From NCBI RefSeq assembly GCF_027587205.1, contig NZ_JAPDOD010000063.1, positions 1 through 45,859 on the forward strand: 45,859 nucleotides of DNA, given 5' to 3'. Each line of letters opens with the position of its first letter. Position 1 is the stretch's first letter. The notes under the pieces were generated by a model that was given only the letters and a program-made list of their open reading frames with translations, was not told where the DNA came from and did no database searches. The stretch comes from Solirubrobacter ginsenosidimutans. GTDB taxonomy: Bacteria; Actinomycetota; Thermoleophilia; Solirubrobacterales; Solirubrobacteraceae. The position numbers were made by a program, and so were the translations under genes. Of this stretch, positions 32,470 to 39,980 are shown piece after piece.

Positions 32470-33384
32470 GACGAGGCGGTTGGCGAGGCGGCGGAGGGCC
32501 GCTTTGAGGGCGTCTGGGTGGGTGACGGTGAAGTCGCAGCCGGCGGCGGCGAGGAGGCCGGCGGCCCAGTCGAGGGAGTCGGCGCGGAGGCGCAGGATGG
32601 TGTGGTCGCCGTGGGGCTCGAGTTCGGCGAGGGTGGGTGGGAAGCGGCGGGAGGCGGTGGCGAGATCGGTGTGCAGGACGACCTCGATCTCGTGGGTCCA
32701 GGGGACGCGGGCGAGGGAGCGGCTGACGGACGCGACCGCGTCGAAGCCCGGCGGCGGCGGTTGCGCCTTGCCGGCGATCTCGACGCGCGCGAAGCGATCG
32801 GCGCGCAGGGAGCGGAGGTCGCCGCGGAGGTGGTCGAAGGCCGCGACGTACCAGCGGCCGCTGTGGGCGACGAGGCCGTACGGGCTGAGGTCGCGCGCGG
32901 TCTCGACGCCCGCCGAGTCGGTGTAGCGCGCCTGGACACGGCGGGCGCGGCGGATCGCCTCGGCGATCGTGAGCAGCGTCTCGCCGTCGGGCGGCGCGTT
33001 CTCCACCTCGCCCGTGAAGCCGAGGGTGTGCTCGAGCGATTCGACGCTCAGCCGCACGCGGTCCGGGAGCGTGCGCCGCACCTTCGCCAGCGCCGCGTCG
33101 GTCTGCAGGCCGAGCCGGCGGGCCGCGAGGAGCCCGAGCGCGACGGCGGCGGCCTCGCTGGTGGTGAACATCAACGGTGGGACGCGGTAGCCGGGCTTGA
33201 TGCGGTAGCTCCCGCCGCGGCCGCGCTCCCCCTCGACCGGGATGCCGAGGTCGCGCAGCGCGACGATGTCCCGGCGCACGGTGCGCACATCGACGCCGAG
33301 CGCGCGCGCCAGCTCCGGTCCGGTGGCGGACGGGCGGTCCTGGAGGGCCTCGAGCAACTGCAGGACGCGGTCCGTCTTCGCCAT
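32461..33384 (-). CDS. WYL-domain (YafY-type) transcription regulator
   Basis: 307 residues from ATG 33384. An N-terminal DeoR-like helix-turn-helix (TDRVLQLLEALQDRPSATGP, LGVDVRTVRRDIVALRDLGI, GSYRIKPGYRVPPLMFT) is followed by a WYL domain (LSPYGLVAHSGRWYVAAFD, LRADRFARVEIAG) and a C-terminal WCX part. WYL domains sense ligands, often nucleic acids or nucleotides. It is divergent from a two-gene operon of unknown function and a GGACAG-AAA-CTGCCC dyad lies in the 43-base gap, probably its operator. Confidence 0.9.
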   Translation of the reverse strand: MAKTDRVLQLLEALQDRPSATGPELARALGVDVRTVRRDIVALRDLGIPVEGERGRGGSYRIKPGYRVPPLMFTTSEAAAVALGLLAARRLGLQTDAALAKVRRTLPDRVRLSVESLEHTLGFTGEVENAPPDGETLLTIAEAIRRARRVQARYTDSAGVETARDLSPYGLVAHSGRWYVAAFDHLRGDLRSLRADRFARVEIAGKAQPPPPGFDAVASVSRSLARVPWTHEIEVVLHTDLATASRRFPPTLAELEPHGDHTILRLRADSLDWAAGLLAAAGCDFTVTHPDALKAALRRLANRLVLT

Positions 33385-33388
33385 TAGA

Positions 33389-33403
33389 GGACAGAAACTG
33401 CCC
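33389..33403. promoter_or_regulatory. Candidate WYL-regulator operator
   Basis: GGACAG-AAA-CTGCCC, 11 of 12 arm positions symmetric. It sits 5 bases upstream of the regulator ATG and 12 bases before the TAAGGT hexamer (33415-33420) of the divergent gene, so could control both. Confidence 0.5.
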
Positions 33404-33427
33404 TGTTTTGCCCGTAAGGTCAACCCC

Positions 33428-33829
33428 ATGGCCCATGAACCCCGACAGATCAGCTTCCTCGGCCGCGAGGGGCAGACCAAGCACTACGGCATCGCCACCC
33501 GCGGCCCGCTCCCGGACCCGGCGCTCGCCGAGGCGCTCCGCGGGCTCGCCGAGCCCGGCGTCCCCGGCTTCACGATCGCCCACGATGCGGCGTCCGCCGG
33601 CCTGGGCCTCGTCTACTGGTGGGCGAACGACAACGAGATCCACGCGCGCTTCTACGCCTCGCCGCTCGACGATCCCGGCAACCTGGAGCCGTACACCGGC
33701 GAGGGCATGAGTTGCGTGTGGGAGCTCGAGGTCATCGACTTCGAGCGTCGCGCCTGGCTCCAGGACGTGCTGATCGGCGACGACCTCGACGCCTACCTGG
33801 CGCGGGCGCTCGAGCCGGTGGCCGTCTGA
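33428..33829 (+). CDS. Uncharacterised protein, operon with DUF1579-like gene
   Basis: 133 residues; family not recognised. The chain is acidic with a clear alpha/beta pattern: GQTKHYGIATRGPLPDPALA, LGLVYWWANDNEIHARFYAS, VWELEVIDFERRAWLQDVLI. No signal peptide, no membrane segment, no Cys cluster. The ATG follows TAAGGT by 7 bases, so translation is probably leaderless. The next gene begins inside its stop (TGATG), and a WYL regulator is divergent, so the three form a regulated unit. Confidence 0.7.
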   Translation: MAHEPRQISFLGREGQTKHYGIATRGPLPDPALAEALRGLAEPGVPGFTIAHDAASAGLGLVYWWANDNEIHARFYASPLDDPGNLEPYTGEGMSCVWELEVIDFERRAWLQDVLIGDDLDAYLARALEPVAV

Positions 33830-34299
33830 TGCCCGGCAAGGACGACTTCGACTTCCTCCCCGGCCGCTGGGACGTCCGCAATCGCCGCCTGGTCGACATG
33901 CTCGACCCGGCCTGCGACGAGTGGGAGGAGTTCGCGGCGACCTCGGACGCCGAGCAGATGCTCGGCGGCTACGGCAACCTCGATCACTTCGTCACCGGCG
34001 ACTACGAGGGCTTCTCGCTGCGCCTGTACTCGCCCGAGGAGGACCTGTGGCGCATCTGGTGGTCCTCCACCCGCCGCCCGGGCCGCCTCGACCCGCCGGT
34101 CGAGGGCCGCTTCAGCGCCGACGGGACGACCGCGCGGTTCGAGACCGATGACGTCCTCGACGGCGTGCCGCTGAAGATGCGCTTCGACTGGTCGGAGATC
34201 ACCGAAGCGTCGGCCCGCTGGGACCAGGCCTTCTCGTTCGACGACGGGAAGACCTGGAAGCCCAACTGGACGATGTGGCTAAGCCGGAGCGCCGACTAG
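33829..34299 (+). CDS. DUF1579-like protein
   Basis: 156 residues. FDFLPGRWDVRNRRLVDMLD, WEEFAATSDAEQMLGGYGNL, LRLYSPEEDLWRIWWSS, GRFSADGTTARFETDDVLDG and WDQAFSFDDGKTWKPNW follow the lipocalin-like DUF1579 pattern as I recall it; the exact family name is uncertain. Probably a small beta-barrel binding a hydrophobic ligand. Cotranslated with the gene before it. The last 21 bases overlap the convergent transketolase gene. Confidence 0.65.
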   Translation: MPGKDDFDFLPGRWDVRNRRLVDMLDPACDEWEEFAATSDAEQMLGGYGNLDHFVTGDYEGFSLRLYSPEEDLWRIWWSSTRRPGRLDPPVEGRFSADGTTARFETDDVLDGVPLKMRFDWSEITEASARWDQAFSFDDGKTWKPNWTMWLSRSAD

Positions 34300-36117
34300 G
34301 CGCTGCGCGGCGTCGGCGATCGCGTCGGCGTCGATCTTCGCGCCGTGCAGGAGCTCCTCGGGCGTGCCGGAGCCGGGGATCTCACGCACGGCGAGCTTGA
34401 CGACGTGCGCGGCGTGCTCGTCGCTCTCGGCCAGTGCGGCGAGCACGGCGTCGCCGAGGCCGCCCTCCGGCGCGTGGTCCTCGACGGTCACGATGCTGCC
34501 GCACTCGCGCGCCGCCGCGGCGACCGCCGCCGCGTCGATCGGCTTGATCGAGTACGCGTCGAGCACCCGCGCGTGGACGCCGTCCTCGGCCAACCGCTCA
34601 GCGGCCTTGACCGCCTCGTCCAACGTGATGCCGCAGGCGATGATCGCGACGTCGGAGCCCTCATGCGCGATCCGCGACCCGCCGATGCGCACGTCCTCGT
34701 CCGGCGCGGTGCGGACCGGGGTCTTGCCGCGCAGGGTGCGGATGAACGAGATGCCGTCGTAGTCGGCGACCGCGGCCACCAGTTGCGCGGTCTGGTTGGC
34801 GTCGCTCGGGTGCAGCACGACGGAGCCGTGGATCGCGCGCAGCGAGGCCATGTCCTCCAGCGCCATCTGCGACGGGCCGTCCTCGCCGATCGAGACACCC
34901 GCGTGCGAGCCGCTCAAAATCAGCTTCGCCTGCGAGATCGCGCCCATGCGGATGAAGTCGTAGGCGCGTGACAGGAACGCGGCGAAGGTGGAGACGAACG
35001 GCGTGTAGCCGCGCACCTGCATGCCCGTCGCCGCCGCCACGAGCTGCTGCTCGGCGATGAACATCTCGAAGTAGCGGTCCGGGTGCGCGTTCCGGAAGTC
35101 CTCGGAGTGCGTGGAGTTCGAGACCTCGCCGTCCAAAGCGACAACGTCGCCGCGGATGTCGGCCAGCGCCGCGATCGACTCGCCGTAGGCCTTGCGGGTC
35201 GCCACCTCGTCGCCGAGCGCGTACGAGGGCATCGACCCGCCGGGAACCTCGAACACGTTGGGCGCGGCGGTCGACGGCCGCGCGACGTCCACAGACAGGT
35301 CCCGCGAGCCGCCGAGCTCCGCGATCGCCGCCTCGGGATCGTCCAGCGGCTTGCCGTGCTTGCCGGGCTGGTCCTCGACCGCGGCAACGCCCTTGCCCTT
35401 CTTGGTCTTCGCGATGATCGCGACCGGCTGGCCGACCGTGTTCTCGGCCTCCGTGTAGGCCGCCTCGATCGCCTCGACGTCGTGCCCGTCGATCGCGATC
35501 GCCTTCCAGCCGAAGGCCTCGATCCGGCGGACGTAGCCGTCGAGGTCCCACCCGAGCATCGTCTCGCGCGTCTGGCCGAGCCGGTTGACGTCGATGATCG
35601 CGGTGATGTTGTCGAGCTTCTCCCAGCCGGCGTGCTGGAAGGCCTCCCACATCGAGCCCTCGGCCATCTCGGAGTCCCCGCACAGCACCCACACGCGGTA
35701 GGGCAGCTTGTCGAGCGAGCGGCCCGCCATCGCCACACCCACGCCGATCGGCAGGCCCTGGCCGAGCGAGCCGGTGGCGACGTCGGTCGGCGGGATCAGC
35801 GGCGTCGGGTGACCCTGCAGGCGCGAGCCGAGCTTGCGGAACGTCAGCAGCTCCGCGTCGTCGATCGCCCCCACGGCCTTCAGCACCGCGTAATACAGCG
35901 GTGAGGCGTGGCCCTTGGAGAAGATCAGGTGATCGTTCCCCGGAGCTTTGGGGTCGGAGTAGTCCAGCCGCAGGTGACCGTCGAGGAGCACGGCCATTAG
36001 ATCGGCGGCGGACATCGAGGAGGTGGGGTGGCCCGAGTTGGCGGCGGCCGACGAGCGGACGGAGTCCACCCGCAGCTGCTGCCCCAGCTCGCGCCGGAAG
36101 TCGGCGTCGTGTGCCAT
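34279..36117 (-). CDS. tkt: Transketolase
   Basis: 612 residues in one chain. N-terminal thiamine diphosphate domain: ANSGHPTSSMSAADLMAVLL, IFSKGHASPLYYAVL, GSLGQGLPIGVGVAMAG, the metal/ThDP motif GDSEMAEGSMWEAF followed by IIDVNRLGQ; then the pyrimidine domain (MFIAEQQLVAAATGMQ, ILSGSHAGVSIGEDGPSQMA) and C-terminal domain (VEDHAPEGGLGDAV). It moves two-carbon units between sugar phosphates in the pentose phosphate pathway. Encoded 3 bases after transaldolase, so one operon. Confidence 0.95.
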   Translation of the reverse strand: MAHDADFRRELGQQLRVDSVRSSAAANSGHPTSSMSAADLMAVLLDGHLRLDYSDPKAPGNDHLIFSKGHASPLYYAVLKAVGAIDDAELLTFRKLGSRLQGHPTPLIPPTDVATGSLGQGLPIGVGVAMAGRSLDKLPYRVWVLCGDSEMAEGSMWEAFQHAGWEKLDNITAIIDVNRLGQTRETMLGWDLDGYVRRIEAFGWKAIAIDGHDVEAIEAAYTEAENTVGQPVAIIAKTKKGKGVAAVEDQPGKHGKPLDDPEAAIAELGGSRDLSVDVARPSTAAPNVFEVPGGSMPSYALGDEVATRKAYGESIAALADIRGDVVALDGEVSNSTHSEDFRNAHPDRYFEMFIAEQQLVAAATGMQVRGYTPFVSTFAAFLSRAYDFIRMGAISQAKLILSGSHAGVSIGEDGPSQMALEDMASLRAIHGSVVLHPSDANQTAQLVAAVADYDGISFIRTLRGKTPVRTAPDEDVRIGGSRIAHEGSDVAIIACGITLDEAVKAAERLAEDGVHARVLDAYSIKPIDAAAVAAAARECGSIVTVEDHAPEGGLGDAVLAALAESDEHAAHVVKLAVREIPGSGTPEELLHGAKIDADAIADAAQRLVGAPA

Positions 36118-36120
36118 GAC

Positions 36121-37221
36121 CTACGCCGCCACGAGCTTCAACTTGGACTCCAGCCCTTCGATCAGGTCGGCGAAGGACTTGGCGAACTTCTCCACGCCCT
36201 CCTTCTCGAGCACCTGCACGACGTCGTCGTACTTGACGCCGGCGGCCTCGAACGCGTCGAGGATGCGGCTCGCCTCCGCAGCGTCCTCCTGCAGCGTGTC
36301 GCCGCGGATCTCGCCGTGGTCGGCAACGGCCTCGACCAGCTCGCGCGGCATCGTGTTGACCGTGTCGGGCCCGACGAGCTCCTCGACGTAGACGGTGTCC
36401 TTGTACGCCTTGTTCTTGACGCCGGTGGACGCCCACAGGCAGCGCTGCTTGGTCGCGCCCTTGGCCTCCAGCGCCTTCCACTCCGGAGACGAGAAGACCT
36501 CTTCGTAGGTCTGGTAGGCGAGCTTGGCGTTCGCGATGGCCAGTTTGCCCAGGAGCTCGTCGTGGCCGCCGATCTCCTCCAGGCGCCGGTCGGCCTCCGT
36601 GTCCACCCGCGAGACGAAGAACGAGGCGACCGAGGCGAGCTTGCCGCTCGGGTCGCCGCCGCCGTCGACGAAGCGCTGGACGCCGCGGATATAGGCCTCG
36701 GCAACCTTGCGGTGGCGCTCGAGCGAGAAGATCAGCGTCACGTTGACCGGGATGCCGGCGGCGATCGTGTCCTCGATCGCCTGCAGGCCCTCGAGCGTCG
36801 CCGGGATCTTGATGAAGAGGTTCGGGCGGTCGACCAGCTTGTGCAGCCGGATGGCCTCGGACTTGGTCTTCTCGGTGTCGTGCGCGAGGTTCGGGTCGAC
36901 CTCGAGCGAGACCCAGCCGTCCTTGCCCTGGCCCTCGTCCCAGACGGGGCGCAGGATGTCGCAGGCGTCACGGATGTCGTCCTTGGCGAGCTGCCAGAAG
37001 ATCTCCTTGGGATCGTCGAGCTCGGCGCTCAGCTCCCGGATCTGGTCGTCGTAGGCGTCGCCCTCGGCGATCGCCCCCTGGAAGATCGTCGGATTGGACG
37101 TCACTCCCACGATGCCCTGCTCGACCAGGCCCTTGAGGTCACCGTCCTTGACGAAGCGCCGGGACAGGAAGTCGATCCACACGCTCTGGTCGTGGTCGGC
37201 GAGATCCTTGAGGGGGGTCAT
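36121..37221 (-). CDS. tal: Transaldolase
   Basis: 366 residues, the longer actinobacterial type. SVWIDFLSRRFVKDGDL, GVTSNPTIFQGAIAEG, VSLEVDPNLAHDTEKT, the Schiff-base lysine in LFIKIPATLEGLQA, NVTLIFSLERHRKVAEAYI and LWASTGVKN are all family motifs. It transfers dihydroxyacetone units between sugar phosphates. AAAGGA lies 7 bases before ATG 37221, a normal ribosome site, in contrast with the leaderless genes around. First gene of the tal-tkt operon. Confidence 0.95.
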   Translation of the reverse strand: MTPLKDLADHDQSVWIDFLSRRFVKDGDLKGLVEQGIVGVTSNPTIFQGAIAEGDAYDDQIRELSAELDDPKEIFWQLAKDDIRDACDILRPVWDEGQGKDGWVSLEVDPNLAHDTEKTKSEAIRLHKLVDRPNLFIKIPATLEGLQAIEDTIAAGIPVNVTLIFSLERHRKVAEAYIRGVQRFVDGGGDPSGKLASVASFFVSRVDTEADRRLEEIGGHDELLGKLAIANAKLAYQTYEEVFSSPEWKALEAKGATKQRCLWASTGVKNKAYKDTVYVEELVGPDTVNTMPRELVEAVADHGEIRGDTLQEDAAEASRILDAFEAAGVKYDDVVQVLEKEGVEKFAKSFADLIEGLESKLKLVAA

Positions 37222-37296
37222 ATGGGTCCTTTCGCAGGGAGAGTCCTACACACACATTGACACTCCCCATGAGCGGACCCGAGCTAACGGGTGGTG

Positions 37297-37328
37297 AACG
37301 GGACGTCGCGGCGCGGCGACGTCCCGTT
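37297..37328. terminator. Strong hairpin, terminator-like
   Basis: AACGGGACGTCGC, 6-base loop, GCGACGTCCCGTT: 13-base-pair perfect stem starting 2 bases beyond the stop of the small minus-strand gene. No T-run. Same AACGGG/CCCGTT ends as the hairpin at 7758. Confidence 0.65.
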
Positions 37329-37330
37329 GC

Positions 37331-37528
37331 TTAACGTGGCCGGGCCGAGATCTCGCGGAGCCAGGCCGCTACGGCCTGCTCGTCTCGCCGCGCCTCCCGT
37401 CGCCGTGCGGCGCGCGCCTGGGAGGCGGTGATGGTGTTCGTCTCCGTGGGCCTCGAGAACCGCTTGGTCGAGGCCGCCGAAGGAGCGGGCGTGCGGACTT
37501 GCTGATCCCTCGAAGAGGCAATCGACAT
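37331..37528 (-). CDS. Small basic protein
   Basis: 65 residues from ATG 37528. The N-terminal half is Ser/Thr-rich and polar (TPAPSAASTKRFSRPTETNT), the C-terminal half a charged helix (SQARAARRREARRDEQAVAAW). No family recognised. Support: a TAGGTT hexamer 8 bases before the ATG, a stop directly followed by a strong hairpin, and no competing gene. It could bind nucleic acid, but this is only from composition. Confidence 0.5.
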   Translation of the reverse strand: MSIASSRDQQVRTPAPSAASTKRFSRPTETNTITASQARAARRREARRDEQAVAAWLREISARPR

Positions 37529-37536
37529 TGCTGACA

Positions 37537-37542
37537 AACCTA
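37537..37542 (-). promoter_or_regulatory. -10 hexamer TAGGTT of the small basic-protein gene
   Basis: TAGGTT, 8 bases, ATG 37528; identical hexamer to the one before the UvrA paralogue. Confidence 0.45.
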
Positions 37543-37619
37543 CCTCGCGTGTGCAAGGTTGTCCACGCCGTAAGGGCCAACCGTCAGGCGATGTTCTCGA
37601 CCTGACGTCCAACTACGGG

Positions 37620-38522
37620 TCAGTTCGCTAGGCAGGCGATCGGCACCAAGAGGTACTCCAGGAAGAACAGCGCCCACACGCGCATGTAGAAGCGTGTGAA
37701 GGCCTCCCGATCGCGTGGCTCCGCCGATCTGGACCAGTACCACAGCAGTGCCGCGGCGGCAACATGGCCGACGATCAGGACCACCGGCTGCGCGTAATCG
37801 GCGAGCAGGAACGGGGCCACGAAGATCATCCCGCCGTAGGCGATCGCGAGCGCCGCCATACCGATCGCGAACACCCGCCCGCCGCCGAGGCGAACCGTGA
37901 AGGTGCGGATCGAGTACCGCCGATCCCCCTCGAGGTCCGGCACGTCCTTGAGCACCGCGATCGCGAAGCTGAACGGGAGCACGAACAGGCACAGCGCCCA
38001 CACCGGCGGTGAGATGTCTCCCGCGAAGTGCCAGTACACGCCGAGGTTGACGACGATGCTCCGCACCCCCGTGATGCACAGCGAGGCGGCGACCGGGAAC
38101 CGCTTGAAGCGAAACGGCGGCAGCGAGTAGAGCGCGCCGACCGCGAGGCCGGCGGCGACCGCGACGGTCTCCGCCACGCCCTGCGTCACGGCCATGGCGA
38201 GCGGGATCGCGGTGCAGGCGATGACGATCGCCCGCGCCGCGCCCATCGACAGGTCCCCGGCCGCGATCGGTAGGAACGGCTTGTTGACGCGATCGATCTC
38301 GACGTCGGTCAGCTGATTGACGCCGGTGATCGCGATGTTGACGGTGAGGCCGGCCACGAGCGTGGCGAGCAGGTCCGCCGCGCCGGGCGCGTCGCTCTCG
38401 GCGACCGCGATCAGGTAGAGGCCGACGACGGAGAGCGCGGTGCCGATGAGCGTGTGCGGCCGGCCGAAGCGCCACAGGAGCACGGCGGGATTGGTGCGCG
38501 AGCCGGCGGCGGCGATGGTCAT
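37620..38522 (-). CDS. UbiA prenyltransferase, homogentisate prenyl/phytyltransferase-like (VTE2 type)
   Basis: 300 residues with about eight or nine membrane segments. The first Asp-rich motif lies in VNQLTDVEIDRVNKPFLPIA and the second in AVLKDVPDLEGDRRYSI. These read very like plant and cyanobacterial homogentisate prenyltransferases, including NKPxLPIAAG(D/E)LS, rather than UbiA, MenA or chlorophyll synthase. Expected reaction: transfer of a prenyl chain to homogentisate with loss of CO2, giving a methyl-prenyl-benzoquinol. Phytyl versus solanesyl preference cannot be told. The upstream gene on the strand encodes the matching methyltransferase (88-base gap). Confidence 0.82.
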   Translation of the reverse strand: MTIAAAGSRTNPAVLLWRFGRPHTLIGTALSVVGLYLIAVAESDAPGAADLLATLVAGLTVNIAITGVNQLTDVEIDRVNKPFLPIAAGDLSMGAARAIVIACTAIPLAMAVTQGVAETVAVAAGLAVGALYSLPPFRFKRFPVAASLCITGVRSIVVNLGVYWHFAGDISPPVWALCLFVLPFSFAIAVLKDVPDLEGDRRYSIRTFTVRLGGGRVFAIGMAALAIAYGGMIFVAPFLLADYAQPVVLIVGHVAAAALLWYWSRSAEPRDREAFTRFYMRVWALFFLEYLLVPIACLAN

Positions 38523-38610
38523 GCGCGGCCTCGCGCGGCGGGGACGGGCGGCGCGGCGTGGCGCGGACGCGCGGCGTCGTCGCGTCGCCTCGCGCCGATC
38601 GCCGCGGGGT

Positions 38611-39411
38611 TCACCCCGCGCGCCTCGCCGCGAGGCGGTCGCGGACGGTCAACACGGCCGCGATCGGGATGAAGAGCGCGCCCGCGGCCGATCCGGCCAC
38701 GAACCGGAACGCGAACCGCGCGCGGCTCGGCGGCGGCTCAGGCGGTGCCGGCGGCGGGGCGGGCGACGGGCCCGGCGCGGGCTTGACGCCGCTGATCGCC
38801 AGCGCGTAGGGGGCGCGCTGGTCGCGGTACCAATCGGGCGCGAGCTCGACCACGCGAACGTCGGTGAACCCCGCGGCCTCCATCCAGCGCGTGTACTCCT
38901 CGACCGCGGGGAAGAGCATCCAGGTCTCGGCGAGCGCCCGCGCGACGCGGTTTGCCGGGCGGACCGGGCCGATGACCAGGGCGGTGGCACCGCTCCTCAC
39001 CACGCGGTAGGCCTCGGCGATGCCGCGCTGCGGGTCCGGCCAGTACTCGATCGAGCCGGCGGAGACGTAGCGGTCGAACGTGTCGTCGGCGAACGGGAGG
39101 TTCTCCGCATCGCCCAGGACCCGCGGGCAGTCGGCCAGCGCGGGCTTGGTCCGCGAGCGGGCGAGCTGGTGCGGCGACTGGTCGAGCATCGTCACGCTCG
39201 ATGCCTCCACGCGCGCCACGATCCCCTCGGTCGTGAAGCCGGTGCCCGCGCCCGCGTCGAGCACGTTCATCCCGCGCTCCAAGCGCGCCTGCTCGAGCGC
39301 CAGCGCGCGCATCGCGGGCGTCCAGAACAGCGGGTTGACCCACCGGTCATATCCGAGCGAGAGGAAGCGGTAGAACCAGTACGCCTCGCGCTTGTGCTGG
39401 ATCAGACGCAT
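38611..39411 (-). CDS. MPBQ/MSBQ methyltransferase, plant VTE3 type
   Basis: 266 residues. LIQHKREAYWFYRFLS at the start, SAM motif I VLDAGAGTGFTTEGI, DQSPHQLARS, GDAENLPFADDTFDRYVSAG, SIEYWPDPQRGIAEAYRV, ETWMLFP and ISGVKP are, as far as I remember, nearly diagnostic for plant VTE3 (2-methyl-6-phytyl/solanesyl-1,4-benzoquinol methyltransferase). Like VTE3 it ends with a Pro-rich linker and one C-terminal membrane segment (FVAGSAAGALFIPIAAVLTV). Expected: C-methylation of the product of the prenyltransferase encoded next, toward plastoquinol or gamma-tocopherol-like compounds. TATCGT lies 9 bases before the ATG. Confidence 0.88.
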   Translation of the reverse strand: MRLIQHKREAYWFYRFLSLGYDRWVNPLFWTPAMRALALEQARLERGMNVLDAGAGTGFTTEGIVARVEASSVTMLDQSPHQLARSRTKPALADCPRVLGDAENLPFADDTFDRYVSAGSIEYWPDPQRGIAEAYRVVRSGATALVIGPVRPANRVARALAETWMLFPAVEEYTRWMEAAGFTDVRVVELAPDWYRDQRAPYALAISGVKPAPGPSPAPPPAPPEPPPSRARFAFRFVAGSAAGALFIPIAAVLTVRDRLAARRAG

Positions 39412-39420
39412 AGCTCGGGC

Positions 39421-39426
39421 ACGATA
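39421..39426 (-). promoter_or_regulatory. -10 hexamer TATCGT of the VTE3-like gene
   Basis: TATCGT, 9 bases, ATG 39411. It lies inside a 20-base divergent gap shared with the next gene. Confidence 0.4.
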
Positions 39427-39431
39427 CGGGG

Positions 39432-39968
39432 GTGAGCGAGGCGTTGGACCACTGGGTGCCGGACTACAGCGTCCGCACGTATCACCGGCGTGAGGCGACC
39501 GTCGATCAGGCCGCGCTGTGGCGCGCCGCGACGACGATCCGCCTCGCCGACACCCGCCGGCTCGGAAAGCTGGTGAGCTGGCGGATTCCCGATGTGCATC
39601 CGTCGCAGACCTACCACGAGCTGTTTCGTGCCTATCCCTTCACGGTATTGGAGGAGACAGACGACCTGTTGGTCTCCGGACTGTGCGGGAAGATCTGGAC
39701 GCTCGCCCGTGATTACCCGAGGCTTGCCGACGCGGACGCGTTCGCGGACTGGGATGAGCGTGGGACCGTGCGTGTCGCCTTCGCCCACTGGGCCCGTGAG
39801 CGGGAGGACGGCACCTCGGAACTGTGCTCAGAAGCCCGCGTCCATGCCGTCGACACGACCGCCCGGCTGCGGCTGAAGGCGATCTGGGCGCTGCTCGGCC
39901 CGTTCGAGCGCCTGGTCGGCGCGGAACCCCTCGAATTGGCGGTCTCCCGGGCTACGGGGGCAACCTAG
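39432..39968 (+). CDS. Uncharacterised protein, possibly SRPBCC/START-like fold
   Basis: 178 residues from GTG 39432. VPDYSVRTYHRREATVDQAA, ADTRRLGKLVSWRIPD, FTVLEETDDLLVSGLCGKIW, RVAFAHWAREREDGTSELCS and the end ARLRLKAIWALLGPFERLVG resemble small actinobacterial helix-grip proteins whose last helix carries the ARxRxxxYW-PF pattern. I cannot name the family with certainty. No signal or membrane segment. Divergent from the VTE3-like gene, followed 12 bases later by the large phosphatase gene. Confidence 0.65.
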   Translation: MSEALDHWVPDYSVRTYHRREATVDQAALWRAATTIRLADTRRLGKLVSWRIPDVHPSQTYHELFRAYPFTVLEETDDLLVSGLCGKIWTLARDYPRLADADAFADWDERGTVRVAFAHWAREREDGTSELCSEARVHAVDTTARLRLKAIWALLGPFERLVGAEPLELAVSRATGAT

Positions 39969-39971
39969 AAT
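39966..39971 (+). promoter_or_regulatory. -10 hexamer TAGAAT of the large SpoIIE gene
   Basis: TAGAAT overlaps the stop codon of the upstream gene and ends 9 bases before ATG 39981. Confidence 0.4.
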
Positions 39972-39980
39972 GCGCGCGGA

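Noticed and set aside
34661..36481. 606-codon frame overlapping transketolase and transaldolase in another phase
   Set aside because: Gly/Arg-rich shadow without motifs; both enzymes are intact in their own frames.
38523..38610. Possible regulatory site between the VTE3-like and prenyltransferase genes
   Set aside because: The 88 bases are almost pure GC without a dyad, promoter hexamer or frame; most likely a simple intra-operon spacer.
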